Of a DNA stretch of 40,553 nucleotides, positions 7,683 through 14,898 are shown one piece after another. The stretch spans positions 1-40,553 of the forward strand of contig JADDQH010000019.1 of assembly GCA_016781485.1 (NCBI GenBank). Reading direction: 5' to 3'. Every line of letters starts with the position of its first letter. Position 1 is the stretch's first letter. The translations under genes were made by a program, and so were the position numbers. The DNA is from Chloroflexota bacterium. Its GTDB lineage: Bacteria > Chloroflexota > Limnocylindria > Limnocylindrales > CSP1-4. The notes under the pieces are model-generated. The model ran no database searches and was not told the origin of the DNA. It was given only the letters and a program-made list of their open reading frames with translations.

Positions 7683-8425
7683 AGGATGTCGAGTCGGCCG
7701 CCATCGGCGACGAGCGTGGTTCCGTTGATGAAGCGTGCTTCGTCGGAGGCGAGGAAGAGGATGGCCGCCGCGATGTCCTCCGGCTTCCCGATCGCCCCCT
7801 CGACCTTCTCCTTGCCACTCTTCACGTTCGGGTTCTCCCACAGCATCGGGGTGTCCACCGAACCGGGAGCGATGCTGTTGACCCTGATCCCGTGATCGAC
7901 CAGCTCGCGACTGAGCGCCCTCGTGAGTGCCTCGAGCCCCGCTTTGGACGCGGCGTACGGCGCTACGCCGACCGTCGTCTCGTGCGCGTGGACGGAGCTG
8001 ACGTTGACTATCGACGAGCCGGGCGACATGCGTGGGACCGCGAACTTCGAGAACAGGAACGCGCCGCGGAGGTTGACCGCGAGAACGCGGTCCCAATCGG
8101 CGGTCGGCAAGTCGACCACCGGGGCGAAGGTCATCATCGCGGCATTGTTCACGAGTACGTCGATCCGGCCCCACTCGTCGAGAGTGCGGACGATCGCGGC
8201 CTGCGCCTCGTGCTCGTCGGCGACATCGGCGTTCGCGTAGATCGCCTCGATCCCCTGGCTGCGCAGGTCGTCGAGGGCGTGGCGCCCGTCCTCCTCGTCG
8301 TGCCCGACGACGGACACCCGAGCGCCCTCTAGCCCGAATAGCGTAGCGGTAGCCTTGCCGATTCCCGACGTGCCCCCTGTGACCAAGCACACCCTTTCCT
8401 CGAACCGCCGCCGCGCTCGCTCCAT
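7679..8425 (-). CDS. Short-chain dehydrogenase/reductase (SDR, classical)
   Basis: 248-249 residues, classical SDR length. Cofactor motif TGGTSGIG near residue 18, NNAA motif, catalytic Ser in NVSSVH, then YAASK, and the C-terminal GTTLVADGG typical of 3-oxoacyl-reductase/glucose-dehydrogenase-like SDRs. ATG at 8425 chosen; a GTG immediately before it (8428) gives one more residue. It is the first gene of a two-gene unit with the GH1-like glycosidase, whose GTG overlaps its stop. A 6-4-6 inverted repeat lies six bases upstream of the start. The substrate cannot be told from sequence. Confidence 0.88.
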   Translation of the reverse strand: MERARRRFEERVCLVTGGTSGIGKATATLFGLEGARVSVVGHDEEDGRHALDDLRSQGIEAIYANADVADEHEAQAAIVRTLDEWGRIDVLVNNAAMMTFAPVVDLPTADWDRVLAVNLRGAFLFSKFAVPRMSPGSSIVNVSSVHAHETTVGVAPYAASKAGLEALTRALSRELVDHGIRVNSIAPGSVDTPMLWENPNVKSGKEKVEGAIGKPEDIAAAILFLASDEARFINGTTLVADGGRLDIL

Positions 8426-8430
8426 CACTC

Positions 8431-8446
8431 GTTACCCAGCGGTAAC
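8431..8446. promoter_or_regulatory. Inverted repeat GTTACC-N4-GGTAAC upstream of the SDR gene
   Basis: Perfect 6-bp arms around CAGC, directly upstream of the SDR start codon. The AT-containing arms contrast with the GC-rich surroundings and look like a repressor site, possibly LacI/GntR type, or a small hairpin at the ribosome site. The upstream 8447-8653 stretch holds no gene. Confidence 0.5.
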
Positions 8447-8653
8447 GGCGAAGTCGTTTGGCGCGACGATCGGGCTCGGGCCAGCAATCGGCGGCGCGTC
8501 ACCGGAGACTCGAGCGGCTGGTCCATCGGTCACCTCCTGGCAAGCAGAGGGGGTTGCAAGGCTCCAGCCTTCGCGAGCGTCCGGCTCCCCCCGCTGTGGC
8601 GCAGCACGCAGACCGAAGAGGGTGACGCCGAGTCGCGGGAACACTGGAAAAGA

Positions 8654-8684
8654 GGCCGGCCGGGTGAGGGGAACCCGGCCGGCC
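8654..8684 (-). terminator. Intrinsic terminator of the DUF3179-Crp-CcdA run
   Basis: Perfect 12-bp stem (GGCCGGCCGGGT / ACCCGGCCGGCC) with a 7-base loop, followed on the minus strand by CTCTTTTCC. It lies 24 bp after the stop of the last gene of the 13627-8708 run. Confidence 0.8.
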
Positions 8685-8707
8685 GACGAGGGGAGGAGGA
8701 GAAGGAG

Positions 8708-9256
8708 CTAGCGGAGTCGAGACACGGCGATCCGCTCATGGAGCGGCGCGCCGGCGTTGGAAGCTCGGCGGCCGACGTACGCCCCGAGCAGCGTCCCGTA
8801 GAAGAACGCGTGCGCGACGAACTGGACGAGATGATCGGTGCCGTCAGGGAACCAGCGCCAACCGGCGATCGGGGCGATGACGAAGAAATTCACGACCCAG
8901 AGGAGCACACCGAAGAGGGTCGCCGCGACGAGAAGCACGGACCTCTGCCTCGCTGCAGCGGGAAGGAATGCGACGACGGCGCCGAAGGCCGCGCCGTAGA
9001 CCGCCGAGTTCATCATGTGGATCGCCATGCCGGCGGCGGCAGCCGGAAGCAGCGGGTATGTCGGCTCGAGCGCGGCGGGTCCGAGGCCGATGGCACCGAT
9101 CATCCGCAACGGCATGAAGAAGGCTGACGGCCCCATCAGGACCGCGGCGGCGATCATCTCGAACATCGCGAAGATGACGCCTGCGACGAGCCCCCCGACG
9201 AACCCTCGTCGAGCCCAATGGACCACGTCCCCTCGCTCCCCGGCCTCGATACTCAT
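8708..9256 (-). CDS. Four-TM conserved membrane protein
   Basis: 182 residues from the ATG at 9256, which has GGAGG nine bases upstream; the ORF track start at 9313 adds an unlikely Arg-rich leader. Four hydrophobic segments (FVGGLVAGVIFAMFEMIAAAV, the GMAIHMMNSAVYGAAFGAVVAFL region, LLVAATLFGVLLWVVNFFVI, and LVQFVAHAFFYGTLLGAYVG). The last helix, with a conserved His followed by YG, resembles the (V)GHLLYG helix of the membrane proteins at 18362 and 34474, so these three may be distant paralogues. Last gene of the run, just before a strong terminator. No function assigned. Confidence 0.75.
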   Translation of the reverse strand: MSIEAGERGDVVHWARRGFVGGLVAGVIFAMFEMIAAAVLMGPSAFFMPLRMIGAIGLGPAALEPTYPLLPAAAAGMAIHMMNSAVYGAAFGAVVAFLPAAARQRSVLLVAATLFGVLLWVVNFFVIAPIAGWRWFPDGTDHLVQFVAHAFFYGTLLGAYVGRRASNAGAPLHERIAVSRLR

Positions 9257-9319
9257 GACCTGCGTCCTCCGTGCTGGCGTGGCTCGACGACCCGTCGCCC
9301 GCTTCGCGTCCATCGCCCC

Positions 9320-9595
9320 TCATCCGACATAGCGCCGCTCCTCGTAGCACCAAGTGAAGCTCCCCGCGCTCAACGGGAGCGAGCGAATGACCGAGTGTCC
9401 CTCGCGGAGCGCGTGGGCGCGCGCGTGTCCGGCCTGCGATTCGCAGCACCCGACATGGCCGCACGTCGCGCAGAGGCGGAGATTGAAGCGGCTCCCGCAG
9501 CCCTCACACCGATCTGCCACGGGGCGAGCCGTCTCGGCCGGAACGTGAGGACATGTGGAGGCCTGCGAGCCGAACAGGTTGTCGAGAAACTTCAT
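9320..9595 (-). CDS. UBP-type zinc finger (ZnF_UBP) protein
   Basis: 91 residues, nearly all zinc finger: CPHV...CEGCGSRFNLRLCATCGHVGCC and then HARAHALREGHSVIRSL, with the Cys/His spacing of the UBP/BUZ domain. In bacteria this domain appears as a free-standing small protein of unknown role; the ubiquitin C-terminus binding known in eukaryotes need not apply. Sits between the CcdA-like gene (76 bp upstream) and a membrane protein gene, same strand. Confidence 0.85.
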   Translation of the reverse strand: MKFLDNLFGSQASTCPHVPAETARPVADRCEGCGSRFNLRLCATCGHVGCCESQAGHARAHALREGHSVIRSLPLSAGSFTWCYEERRYVG

Positions 9596-9670
9596 GCCTC
9601 GACCCTACGAACCGCTGACGCCCGCGCGCTGTGCGCCGGATCACACTCGGTGCTTTCGCGCGGGGAGATC

Positions 9671-10345
9671 TCAAGCGGCGAAGGCGGACGAGAGAGCGCG
9701 TGCGTTCAGGGCGACGTCGTACACGGCGGCCGCGACGAGCACGACGCCGGCCACCCGCAGGATCAGCTCGTGACGTTCCACGAGCAGCCGCGCGATGGCC
9801 TGCGCGCGCGCCGCGGCGACGAACGAGAGCACGAGCAGCGGGAGCCCGAAACCGAGTCCGTAGACGACGAACGTGCCGACGCGCACCAACGCGTCGGTCA
9901 AGCCGAGCGAGATGGCCAGCAGCGCGATCATGAACGGGCCGGCGCAGGGAAGTGCGACCGGGCCGAGCATCACGCCGTACACATACGCCTGGGCCAAGGG
10001 GTGCGCGACGAACGGCACCGAACGACCCGCCAGTCGCGCGAAGGGGTTTCGGCCGGCGATCAGCAGCAGTCCGAGGATGACCAGGAGCCCGTCCACGGCC
10101 GGGACGAGCAGCGTGAGCACCTGCGAGAGTGGTACGGCGAGGGCGGAGAGGACGACGGCGAGGGCGATCATCGTCGTCAGCACGCCGGCGAGCACCGAGG
10201 CGCCGAGGAGCGGGCGACTGTGCGGGTGCTCCGCTACACCTCGGTCTCCTGCGAGGTAGGCGATGAACCCGGGGTAGAGCGGAAGCAGACACGGGCTCGC
10301 CGCGCTGCCGACGCCGAGGAGGAACGTCGGGATGAGGGTCTCCAT
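9671..10345 (-). CDS. ccdA: CcdA/DsbD-type thiol-disulfide transmembrane transporter
   Basis: 224 residues, six transmembrane helices, with the paired redox Cys of the DsbD beta-domain/CcdA family: SPCLLPLYPG in the first helix and LPCAGPF in the fourth. CcdA passes electrons from cytoplasmic thioredoxin to extracytoplasmic thioredoxin-like proteins. The TlpA-like lipoprotein four genes upstream is an obvious partner. It starts seven bases after the Crp-like gene. Confidence 0.88.
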   Translation of the reverse strand: METLIPTFLLGVGSAASPCLLPLYPGFIAYLAGDRGVAEHPHSRPLLGASVLAGVLTTMIALAVVLSALAVPLSQVLTLLVPAVDGLLVILGLLLIAGRNPFARLAGRSVPFVAHPLAQAYVYGVMLGPVALPCAGPFMIALLAISLGLTDALVRVGTFVVYGLGFGLPLLVLSFVAAARAQAIARLLVERHELILRVAGVVLVAAAVYDVALNARALSSAFAA

Positions 10346-10352
10346 CTGACGG

Positions 10353-11074
10353 TCAGTCGAGGTCGCCCTCGGCCACGTGCGCGAGCTGCTCTGCGTCGCG
10401 GATGACGACCTGGTGCTTGACCGTTTCGAGGAGTCCGCGCCGCCTGAAGTCGGCGAGCGTATGCGCCAACGTCTCCCGCGTGGTCCCGACCATGTCTGCG
10501 AGCTCCTGTTGGGTCAGCCGGCCTGGATCAGGGTGCCGCGGATCGTCTGGACGCCGAAGCGTTGGGCAAGGTCGATGAGGCGACGCGCCAGGCGCTGCCC
10601 GACCCGCTGGTACGCCATCGCCTCCAGCTCGCGCTCGGCTTCCCGAAGCCGTCGGGAAAGGTGGTTGATGACGTTCACGCCGATCGCCGGGTACCGCTCG
10701 ATCAGCTTCCGTAGCTCAGCCGGGGTGATCGTGCATATCACCGCCTCGTCGAGCGTCTCCGCGTACGCGCCCGGGATCCGGTCCTGTCCCAGCAGGGACA
10801 TGTCACCGACGATCGTGCCGCGGTCGTAGATGTCCAGCGTCAGCTGCTTCCCGTCCGGCGTGACGCGGTAGACGCGTACCTTGCCCTTCTTCAGGATGTG
10901 GATGCGTTCGGGCGGATCGTCGGGCGAGAGGATGACCTGCCCGCGAGAACAGTGGGTCATCGTGGTCGCGTGACCGATCGCCTCGATATCCGCAGCCGAC
11001 AGTCCCGCGAACAACTCCAGCTCGCGAAGCAGGCCGAGTTTCTCCGACCAGGACCGTCGCTGTTCGACGTTCAC
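10353..11074 (-). CDS. Crp/Fnr-family regulator, frameshifted before the HTH
   Basis: The cyclic-nucleotide-binding-like N-domain (LFAGLSAADIEAIG ... GDMSLLGQDRIPGAYAET) and the dimer helix are intact, but the annotated frame stops at GTLIQAG. The HTH continues in the next frame: LTQQELADMVGTTRETLAHTLADFRRRGLLE, ending at the TGA at 10353. Restoring one C near 10517-10523 (ccgg to cccgg) fuses both into a normal 240-residue protein. No Fnr-type N-terminal Cys cluster, so ligand unknown. GTG start overlaps the stop of the NAD(P)HX epimerase gene. Probably functional if the indel is an assembly error. Confidence 0.82.
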
Positions 11075-11850
11075 GCCTCGGACTCTATCCGCACGATCCG
11101 TGCGGCGGAGAACACGGGATCGACGTCGATCCCGACGCGTCGGTACAGCTCGGCCGGGAGTCCGATGTCGGCGACGTAGAGCCGACCCGATCGATCACGT
11201 CCGTCCTTCAGGAGCAATCCGAGCTTGGGAAGCGCGACGGTCACGGTCGCATCAGCGGCCAGCGCGAGTCCCGGCGTTTCACCCGTATCCGGATCGACCC
11301 CCGACGGCACATCGAGACTGAGGACCCGCGACCCGGACCGGCGGATCGACGCGATCTGCCGCGCGACCTCGCCCCGCGGAGCCCCGGCAACGCCGTAACC
11401 GAGGAGCGCGTCGACGACGAGGTCCGCCTTCGCCAGCATCGCCTCGAGTTCTTCGTCGGTCACGTCGTACGCCGGGACGCAGCAACTGACTGCCATCGCC
11501 AGCAATGTCGCCACCTGCTCGCGTGCGGGAGCGCCGAGCCGGGCGACCGGCCGCGCCAGGATCACGCGGACGAGCGCGCCCCGGTTCCTGAGATGCCGCG
11601 CCGCAACCAGTCCGCCGGCGCCGTTGTTCCCCGGGCCTGCGGCGACGACGACGAGCTTGTCGGTGAGGTCACCGCCGAGTTCGAGACGTGCGACCTCGGC
11701 CAGGTGTGAACCGGCCTGCTCGAGCATCTGTGGCAAAGAGATCCCGAATTCGTCGACGGCGAGGCGGTCGATCTCAGCCATCTCGGGGGCGCTGACGGCC
11801 GGGACGGCACCGACGCAGACCGACGGAAGAGACGAAGCTTCCGCGGTCAT
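11071..11850 (-). CDS. nnrE: NAD(P)H-hydrate epimerase (YjeF N-terminal domain only)
   Basis: 259 residues, a stand-alone YjeF_N domain: GPGNNGAGGLVAARHL (phosphate/NADPHX loop), VVDALLGYGVAG, and SLDVPSGVDPDTG. It epimerises R/S-NAD(P)HX, a damaged cofactor; the matching dehydratase domain (NnrD) is absent here and is fused in many bacteria. ATG overlaps the TlpA-like stop (ATGA) and its own stop overlaps the Crp-like GTG, so it is locked inside the thiol/redox operon. Confidence 0.88.
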   Translation of the reverse strand: MTAEASSLPSVCVGAVPAVSAPEMAEIDRLAVDEFGISLPQMLEQAGSHLAEVARLELGGDLTDKLVVVAAGPGNNGAGGLVAARHLRNRGALVRVILARPVARLGAPAREQVATLLAMAVSCCVPAYDVTDEELEAMLAKADLVVDALLGYGVAGAPRGEVARQIASIRRSGSRVLSLDVPSGVDPDTGETPGLALAADATVTVALPKLGLLLKDGRDRSGRLYVADIGLPAELYRRVGIDVDPVFSAARIVRIESEA

Positions 11851-12413
11851 CGTACGTATTGCTCGAGGGTCGCGACCAGGTCGGCCGACCCCTTGTGCCC
11901 GAAGCCCGTGGACACGACGCGCCCTTCCCTGTCAAGGACGATCAGGGGCGTCGAAGGCGGCGAGAGGACGAGATCGCCGAACTCGGCTGCGAGGGAGCGC
12001 GAGACCTCCGGCGGCGCGATCGCGAACGTCCAATCGAAGCCTTCGCGTTGGGAATAACGAGCCAGATCCGATGCCTGCTCCGCGGGGTCGATGTCGAGAC
12101 TGATGTACACGACCTGGTCGCTGCCGAGTTCTCGGAGTGCCTCCCTGGCCTCCCGCTGCTGGATCACGCAGCTGGAGCACCAGATCGCCATCGGCTCGAT
12201 CGCCACCACCTTGCCCGACAGGTCGGCGACGCGGAACGACGTACCGCTGCGGACGTCGGTCAGCGTGGCGGTCCGCCAGATCGCCGCGGTCTGGGGCGCG
12301 GCGGGCGCGCCCCGCTCGCCGGCACCCGCCGTACACGCGGCGAGCGACAGCGTGAAGACAGCGAGGAAGACGACGCGTCCTCGCGTCACAGCAAGGATCG
12401 GCGAGAGTCTCAC
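11847..12413 (-). CDS. TlpA/ResA-like thioredoxin-fold lipoprotein
   Basis: 188 residues from the GTG at 12413, which overlaps the DUF3179 stop (GTGA). The N-terminus is a lipoprotein signal (VVFLAVFTLSLAAC). The thioredoxin fold follows, with the redox motif WCSSC near residue 85 (MAIWCSSCVIQQREA) and the cis-Pro region PPSTPLIVLDREG. Extracytoplasmic thiol oxidoreductase, presumably recharged by the CcdA-like protein encoded downstream. The ORF-track start at 12542 is upstream of the overlap and lacks a signal peptide. Confidence 0.87.
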   Translation of the reverse strand: MRLSPILAVTRGRVVFLAVFTLSLAACTAGAGERGAPAAPQTAAIWRTATLTDVRSGTSFRVADLSGKVVAIEPMAIWCSSCVIQQREAREALRELGSDQVVYISLDIDPAEQASDLARYSQREGFDWTFAIAPPEVSRSLAAEFGDLVLSPPSTPLIVLDREGRVVSTGFGHKGSADLVATLEQYVR

Positions 12414-13627
12414 GGCGCGGTCCACACTCGCGTGTCGGGGGTGAACGCCGCCCACGCGAACCAGAAATGATCGCCGTGCACCACCGGCTCGAGCTGCTTC
12501 CCGGCGAGCGGACCATCCGTCGCGCGTCCGGTGACCGACCACGTCGAGCCCGTCTCCTGGTCGGCGATCGGTGCGCCGGCGTCGCCGCGTCGCGCGAACG
12601 TTAGGCGGCGCCCATCGACCTGCGGCCGAAATACCCCGGTCGCGCCCGCGTCGCGCCCGCGGTCGAGCGCGTCGCTATCGAGCGCGGAGGCAGTCCCGGG
12701 TGTCCAGAAGACGACGACGGGCTGGCCACCGACGGTCTCACTCGCGACGCCTGTCTTCGCGAGCTCTGGGTACGGGAAGGCAACGGCGTCGTCACCCTGC
12801 ATGACCGTCACCACGCGCTCCTTGGGGGCCACTCGGTCGTCGATCACGCCCTCGTACAGGAACGGCTGTTCGCCTGCCGCGTCGTACCCCGGGTACGGGT
12901 TGCGGCCGTAGTCGCGCCTGTGCCCAGTGTCGCGGCTGAGGACGTCGCCGTCGGGATGAGCGGCGGCGAAGTCGGCGAGCGAGACGATCTGCGCGGGCAG
13001 GAAGGTCAGCCGCTTCCCCGTCAGTTCCCCGACGACCGCCTCGCCGGTCGCCTGCTGCCACCAGCTCTCGGTCTGCCGGTCGTACATCACGAGGTCACTG
13101 AACCGGAGATTCCCCGTCGTCCCGAAGTCATGGACGGTGCCGGCGAGCGTTCGCTCGAACACGAGCGCCGTATTGCACAGCGGGCAGAACGTGACGACCA
13201 CTGGCTCGTCGCCGAGGACGTCGTTCACGATCTCGTGCCAGATGAGGATCGCCAGGGGGTACGCCCGTGCGCGGCCGTTGAGGACGAGCGCGATGACCGG
13301 TGAGCGCTCGCTCAGCCAACCTCTTGCCGCCTCGATCGACTCGTATCGGGGTTCGTCGATCGGTGGGATCCCGTCCTTCGGCGGACCGCCGCCGGCGAAC
13401 TCCGCCAGATCGACGCTCGCCTTGTTGAAGTCGGTCTTCCACCCCCGCGTGGAGACGCGGAGCCGGCTGATGTCGGCGGTGACGGAAGCGTCAGCGCTGG
13501 CAGGACCCATTGGTCGTGGGGGTGACGACGGCTCGGATGTCGGTATCGCCGCACCGGCAAGCGGCTGGCACGCCGCCGCGACGGCGACCACGAAGACGAC
13601 CACTGCCATCAGCCGCGAGCGGTTCAT
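12410..13627 (-). CDS. DUF3179 domain lipoprotein
   Basis: 405 residues. Signal with lipobox (VVVFVVAVAAAC), then the DUF3179 domain with its signature WHEIVNDVLGDEPVVVTFCPLCNTALVFER and a later HRRDYGRNPYPGYD segment. The CPLC pair resembles a redox or metal site; the molecular role of the family is unknown. First gene of the run leading into TlpA-like, epimerase, Crp and CcdA-like genes, which suggests an extracytoplasmic Cys-chemistry context. No Shine-Dalgarno is visible, but TACGTT ends six bases before the ATG, suggesting a leaderless mRNA. Confidence 0.88.
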   Translation of the reverse strand: MNRSRLMAVVVFVVAVAAACQPLAGAAIPTSEPSSPPRPMGPASADASVTADISRLRVSTRGWKTDFNKASVDLAEFAGGGPPKDGIPPIDEPRYESIEAARGWLSERSPVIALVLNGRARAYPLAILIWHEIVNDVLGDEPVVVTFCPLCNTALVFERTLAGTVHDFGTTGNLRFSDLVMYDRQTESWWQQATGEAVVGELTGKRLTFLPAQIVSLADFAAAHPDGDVLSRDTGHRRDYGRNPYPGYDAAGEQPFLYEGVIDDRVAPKERVVTVMQGDDAVAFPYPELAKTGVASETVGGQPVVVFWTPGTASALDSDALDRGRDAGATGVFRPQVDGRRLTFARRGDAGAPIADQETGSTWSVTGRATDGPLAGKQLEPVVHGDHFWFAWAAFTPDTRVWTAP

Positions 13628-13633
13628 GCGCCG

Positions 13634-13664
13634 AACGTAGGCGTCCGCGCGACAGCTCCGCTGT
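13634..13664 (-). promoter_or_regulatory. Putative leaderless promoter with palindrome, DUF3179 operon
   Basis: On the minus strand TACGTT (13639-13634) fits TAnnnT and lies six bases before the ATG, the same spacing as at both merR promoters. The palindrome ACAGC-TCC-GCTGT at 13652-13664 sits where the -35/spacer would be. The half-site ACAGC/GCTGT also occurs in the locus-A MerR dyad, with different spacing. Tentative. Confidence 0.4.
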
Positions 13665-13807
13665 GAGCTTCGTTACGGACAGGGCTGCGTTTTCGAAGGG
13701 ACAGTCTCGCCGATGCCGTCCTAGGTGCGGTCGATCCCTGACGACGGCCGGCGGGAGGCACGGCCTGATCGGGCGGTGCCATCGGCGTTCTGCTTGATTA
13801 GGAGCCA

Positions 13808-13838
13808 TTGACCTTCGAGCGGCTCTAGGGTCTAGGCT
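13808..13838 (+). promoter_or_regulatory. MerR-type promoter/operator, leaderless (locus B)
   Basis: -35 TTGACC (13808-13813), 19-bp spacer with the imperfect dyad TTCGAGC-GGCTCTAGG, -10 TAGGCT (13833-13838), and ATG six bases further. Compared base by base with the locus-A promoter, the -35, most of the spacer ends, the -10 and the distance to the ATG are the same, while the dyad core differs, which would allow separate recognition by the two paralogous regulators. Confidence 0.8.
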
Positions 13839-13844
13839 GCTCCC

Positions 13845-14243
13845 ATGTGCATCGGAGAGCTTGCCGAACGGCTCGGCACGACCCCCCATACCGTCCGCTT
13901 CTACGAACGCCTGGGCTTGGTCCCGGCGCCGGAGCGGAGCGAGAACGGTTACCGCGACTACGCCGAGCGCCATGTATCGCGGCTCCGGCTGCTGATCGGC
14001 CTGCGACAGCTCGACCTGCCGCTCGATCAGGCGGGAGAGCTGGCGTCGCTGTGTGCCGAGGGGCGTTGCGACGAGGTCTCGGAGGAGTTGCGGATCGCGC
14101 TCCGCGAGAAGCGCGCCGAGCTGGCCCGGCGGATGGACGAGATGCGCTACCTCGACGGACGGCTTGCTCATCTGGCCGGTCAGCTCGACACCGGAGAGTC
14201 GCCACGAGAACTCGTCACGCTTGGAAAGGAGGAACGCGGATGA
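13845..14243 (+). CDS. MerR-family metal/thiol-responsive regulator B
   Basis: 132 residues, same length and closely similar to the locus-A regulator (HTVRFYERLGLVPAPERSENGYRDY; LLIGLRQLDLPLDQ). The hinge motif is CAEGRC, again two Cys five residues apart. N-terminus MCIGELAERLG adds a Cys at position 2 that the paralogue lacks. Starts on its own leaderless promoter, divergent from the DUF3179 operon (217-bp gap). Its TGA overlaps the ATG of the Cys-rich microprotein (ATGA), so regulator and peptide are made together. Confidence 0.9.
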   Translation: MCIGELAERLGTTPHTVRFYERLGLVPAPERSENGYRDYAERHVSRLRLLIGLRQLDLPLDQAGELASLCAEGRCDEVSEELRIALREKRAELARRMDEMRYLDGRLAHLAGQLDTGESPRELVTLGKEERG

Positions 14244-14305
14244 CGCCTGAGCGATGCAAGGACTGCTGCTGCGAGCATCACTGCTGCGGCTGCGGGGGCC
14301 GTTAG
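14240..14305 (+). CDS. 21-residue Cys/His-rich microprotein, putative metal-binding peptide
   Basis: A 21-codon ORF with seven Cys and two His: a short polar N-terminus (MTPERC), then KDCCCEHHCCGCGG and Arg, TAG. Support for translation: a near-perfect Shine-Dalgarno (AAAGGAGG) seven bases before the ATG, ATGA overlap with the merR stop, and an intrinsic terminator starting nine bases after its stop, so the transcript seems to end with it. The composition is metallothionein-like; binding of soft metals such as Hg, Cd, Cu or Zn is inference. It is below the ORF-track cut-off except as the tail of a shadow frame. Confidence 0.7.
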   Translation: MTPERCKDCCCEHHCCGCGGR

Positions 14306-14313
14306 GACCGAGA

Positions 14314-14346
14314 GAGGCCCGGTGGACACACCGGGCCTCCGCATTT
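14314..14346 (+). terminator. Intrinsic terminator after the merR-microprotein unit
   Basis: Perfect 11-bp stem GAGGCCCGGTG / CACCGGGCCTC with a GACA loop, followed by CGCATTTTC. It separates the regulator/microprotein transcript from the downstream enzyme genes. Confidence 0.85.
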
Positions 14347-14412
14347 TCGAACCGACGCAGCGCCGATGTGCGCTTGCTTACTGCGCCGCAAGAGTCGCGT
14401 CGCCCACGTTAG

Positions 14413-14433
14413 GTCCGGGCGTGACGCCCGGAC
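14413..14433. promoter_or_regulatory. 9-3-9 inverted repeat before the DF-family gene
   Basis: GTCCGGGCG-TGA-CGCCCGGAC has perfect 9-bp arms and lies 43 bp before the DF-family ATG. No T tract follows, so an operator or an RNA hairpin in the leader is more likely than a terminator. No clear -35/-10 pair was found nearby. Confidence 0.45.
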
Positions 14434-14475
14434 AAGGCAGTGCAGTGGGAGTCGGCCGAACAGAGTGGGCAGGGC

Positions 14476-14802
14476 ATGAAAGAGATCGACCACAAGCCGC
14501 GCGTTGAATTCCTCTGGTTCCAGGATTGCCCGAACCACGAAGTCGCGCGACAGCTCGTCCTCGACGTGATCGCCGAGACGGGCGCCGAGGTCGAGTTCCG
14601 CGACATCGACGCGAGCGATCCGGCGACGGCACAAGCGCTTCACTTCCCCGGCTCGCCGACGGTCCGCGTCGACGGGCGAGACGTTGATCCGCACTTCACG
14701 GACCCCGGCGACTACACCCCGCGGTGTCGGCTGTACCGGCACGGTGGGCGAACGAGCGGCGTTCCGGACCGAGCGTGGATCGAGCAAGCGCTCGCCCGGT
14801 GA
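14476..14802 (+). CDS. DF-family thioredoxin-like (seleno)protein homologue, Cys form
   Basis: 108 residues from the ATG at 14476 (the ORF track starts at 14440 without a better ribosome site). VEFLWFQDCPNHEVARQLVLDV, then HFPGSPTVRVDGRDVDP and a terminal VPDRAWIEQAL are characteristic of the small thioredoxin-fold family annotated as DF family (seleno)protein; some members have selenocysteine where this one has Cys in QDCPN. It is usually found beside MerR regulators and mercuric-reductase-like genes, as here. Likely a cytoplasmic thiol redox or metal-transfer protein. Confidence 0.75.
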   Translation: MKEIDHKPRVEFLWFQDCPNHEVARQLVLDVIAETGAEVEFRDIDASDPATAQALHFPGSPTVRVDGRDVDPHFTDPGDYTPRCRLYRHGGRTSGVPDRAWIEQALAR

Positions 14803-14898
14803 GCAGCGACCGAAGCTCGAGCGTGCGAGCCAGGACACAGACATCTGGTCGGCGCGGGCCGACGATCGGCGAAACGCAGCACGGACGACGGAGCGGGG

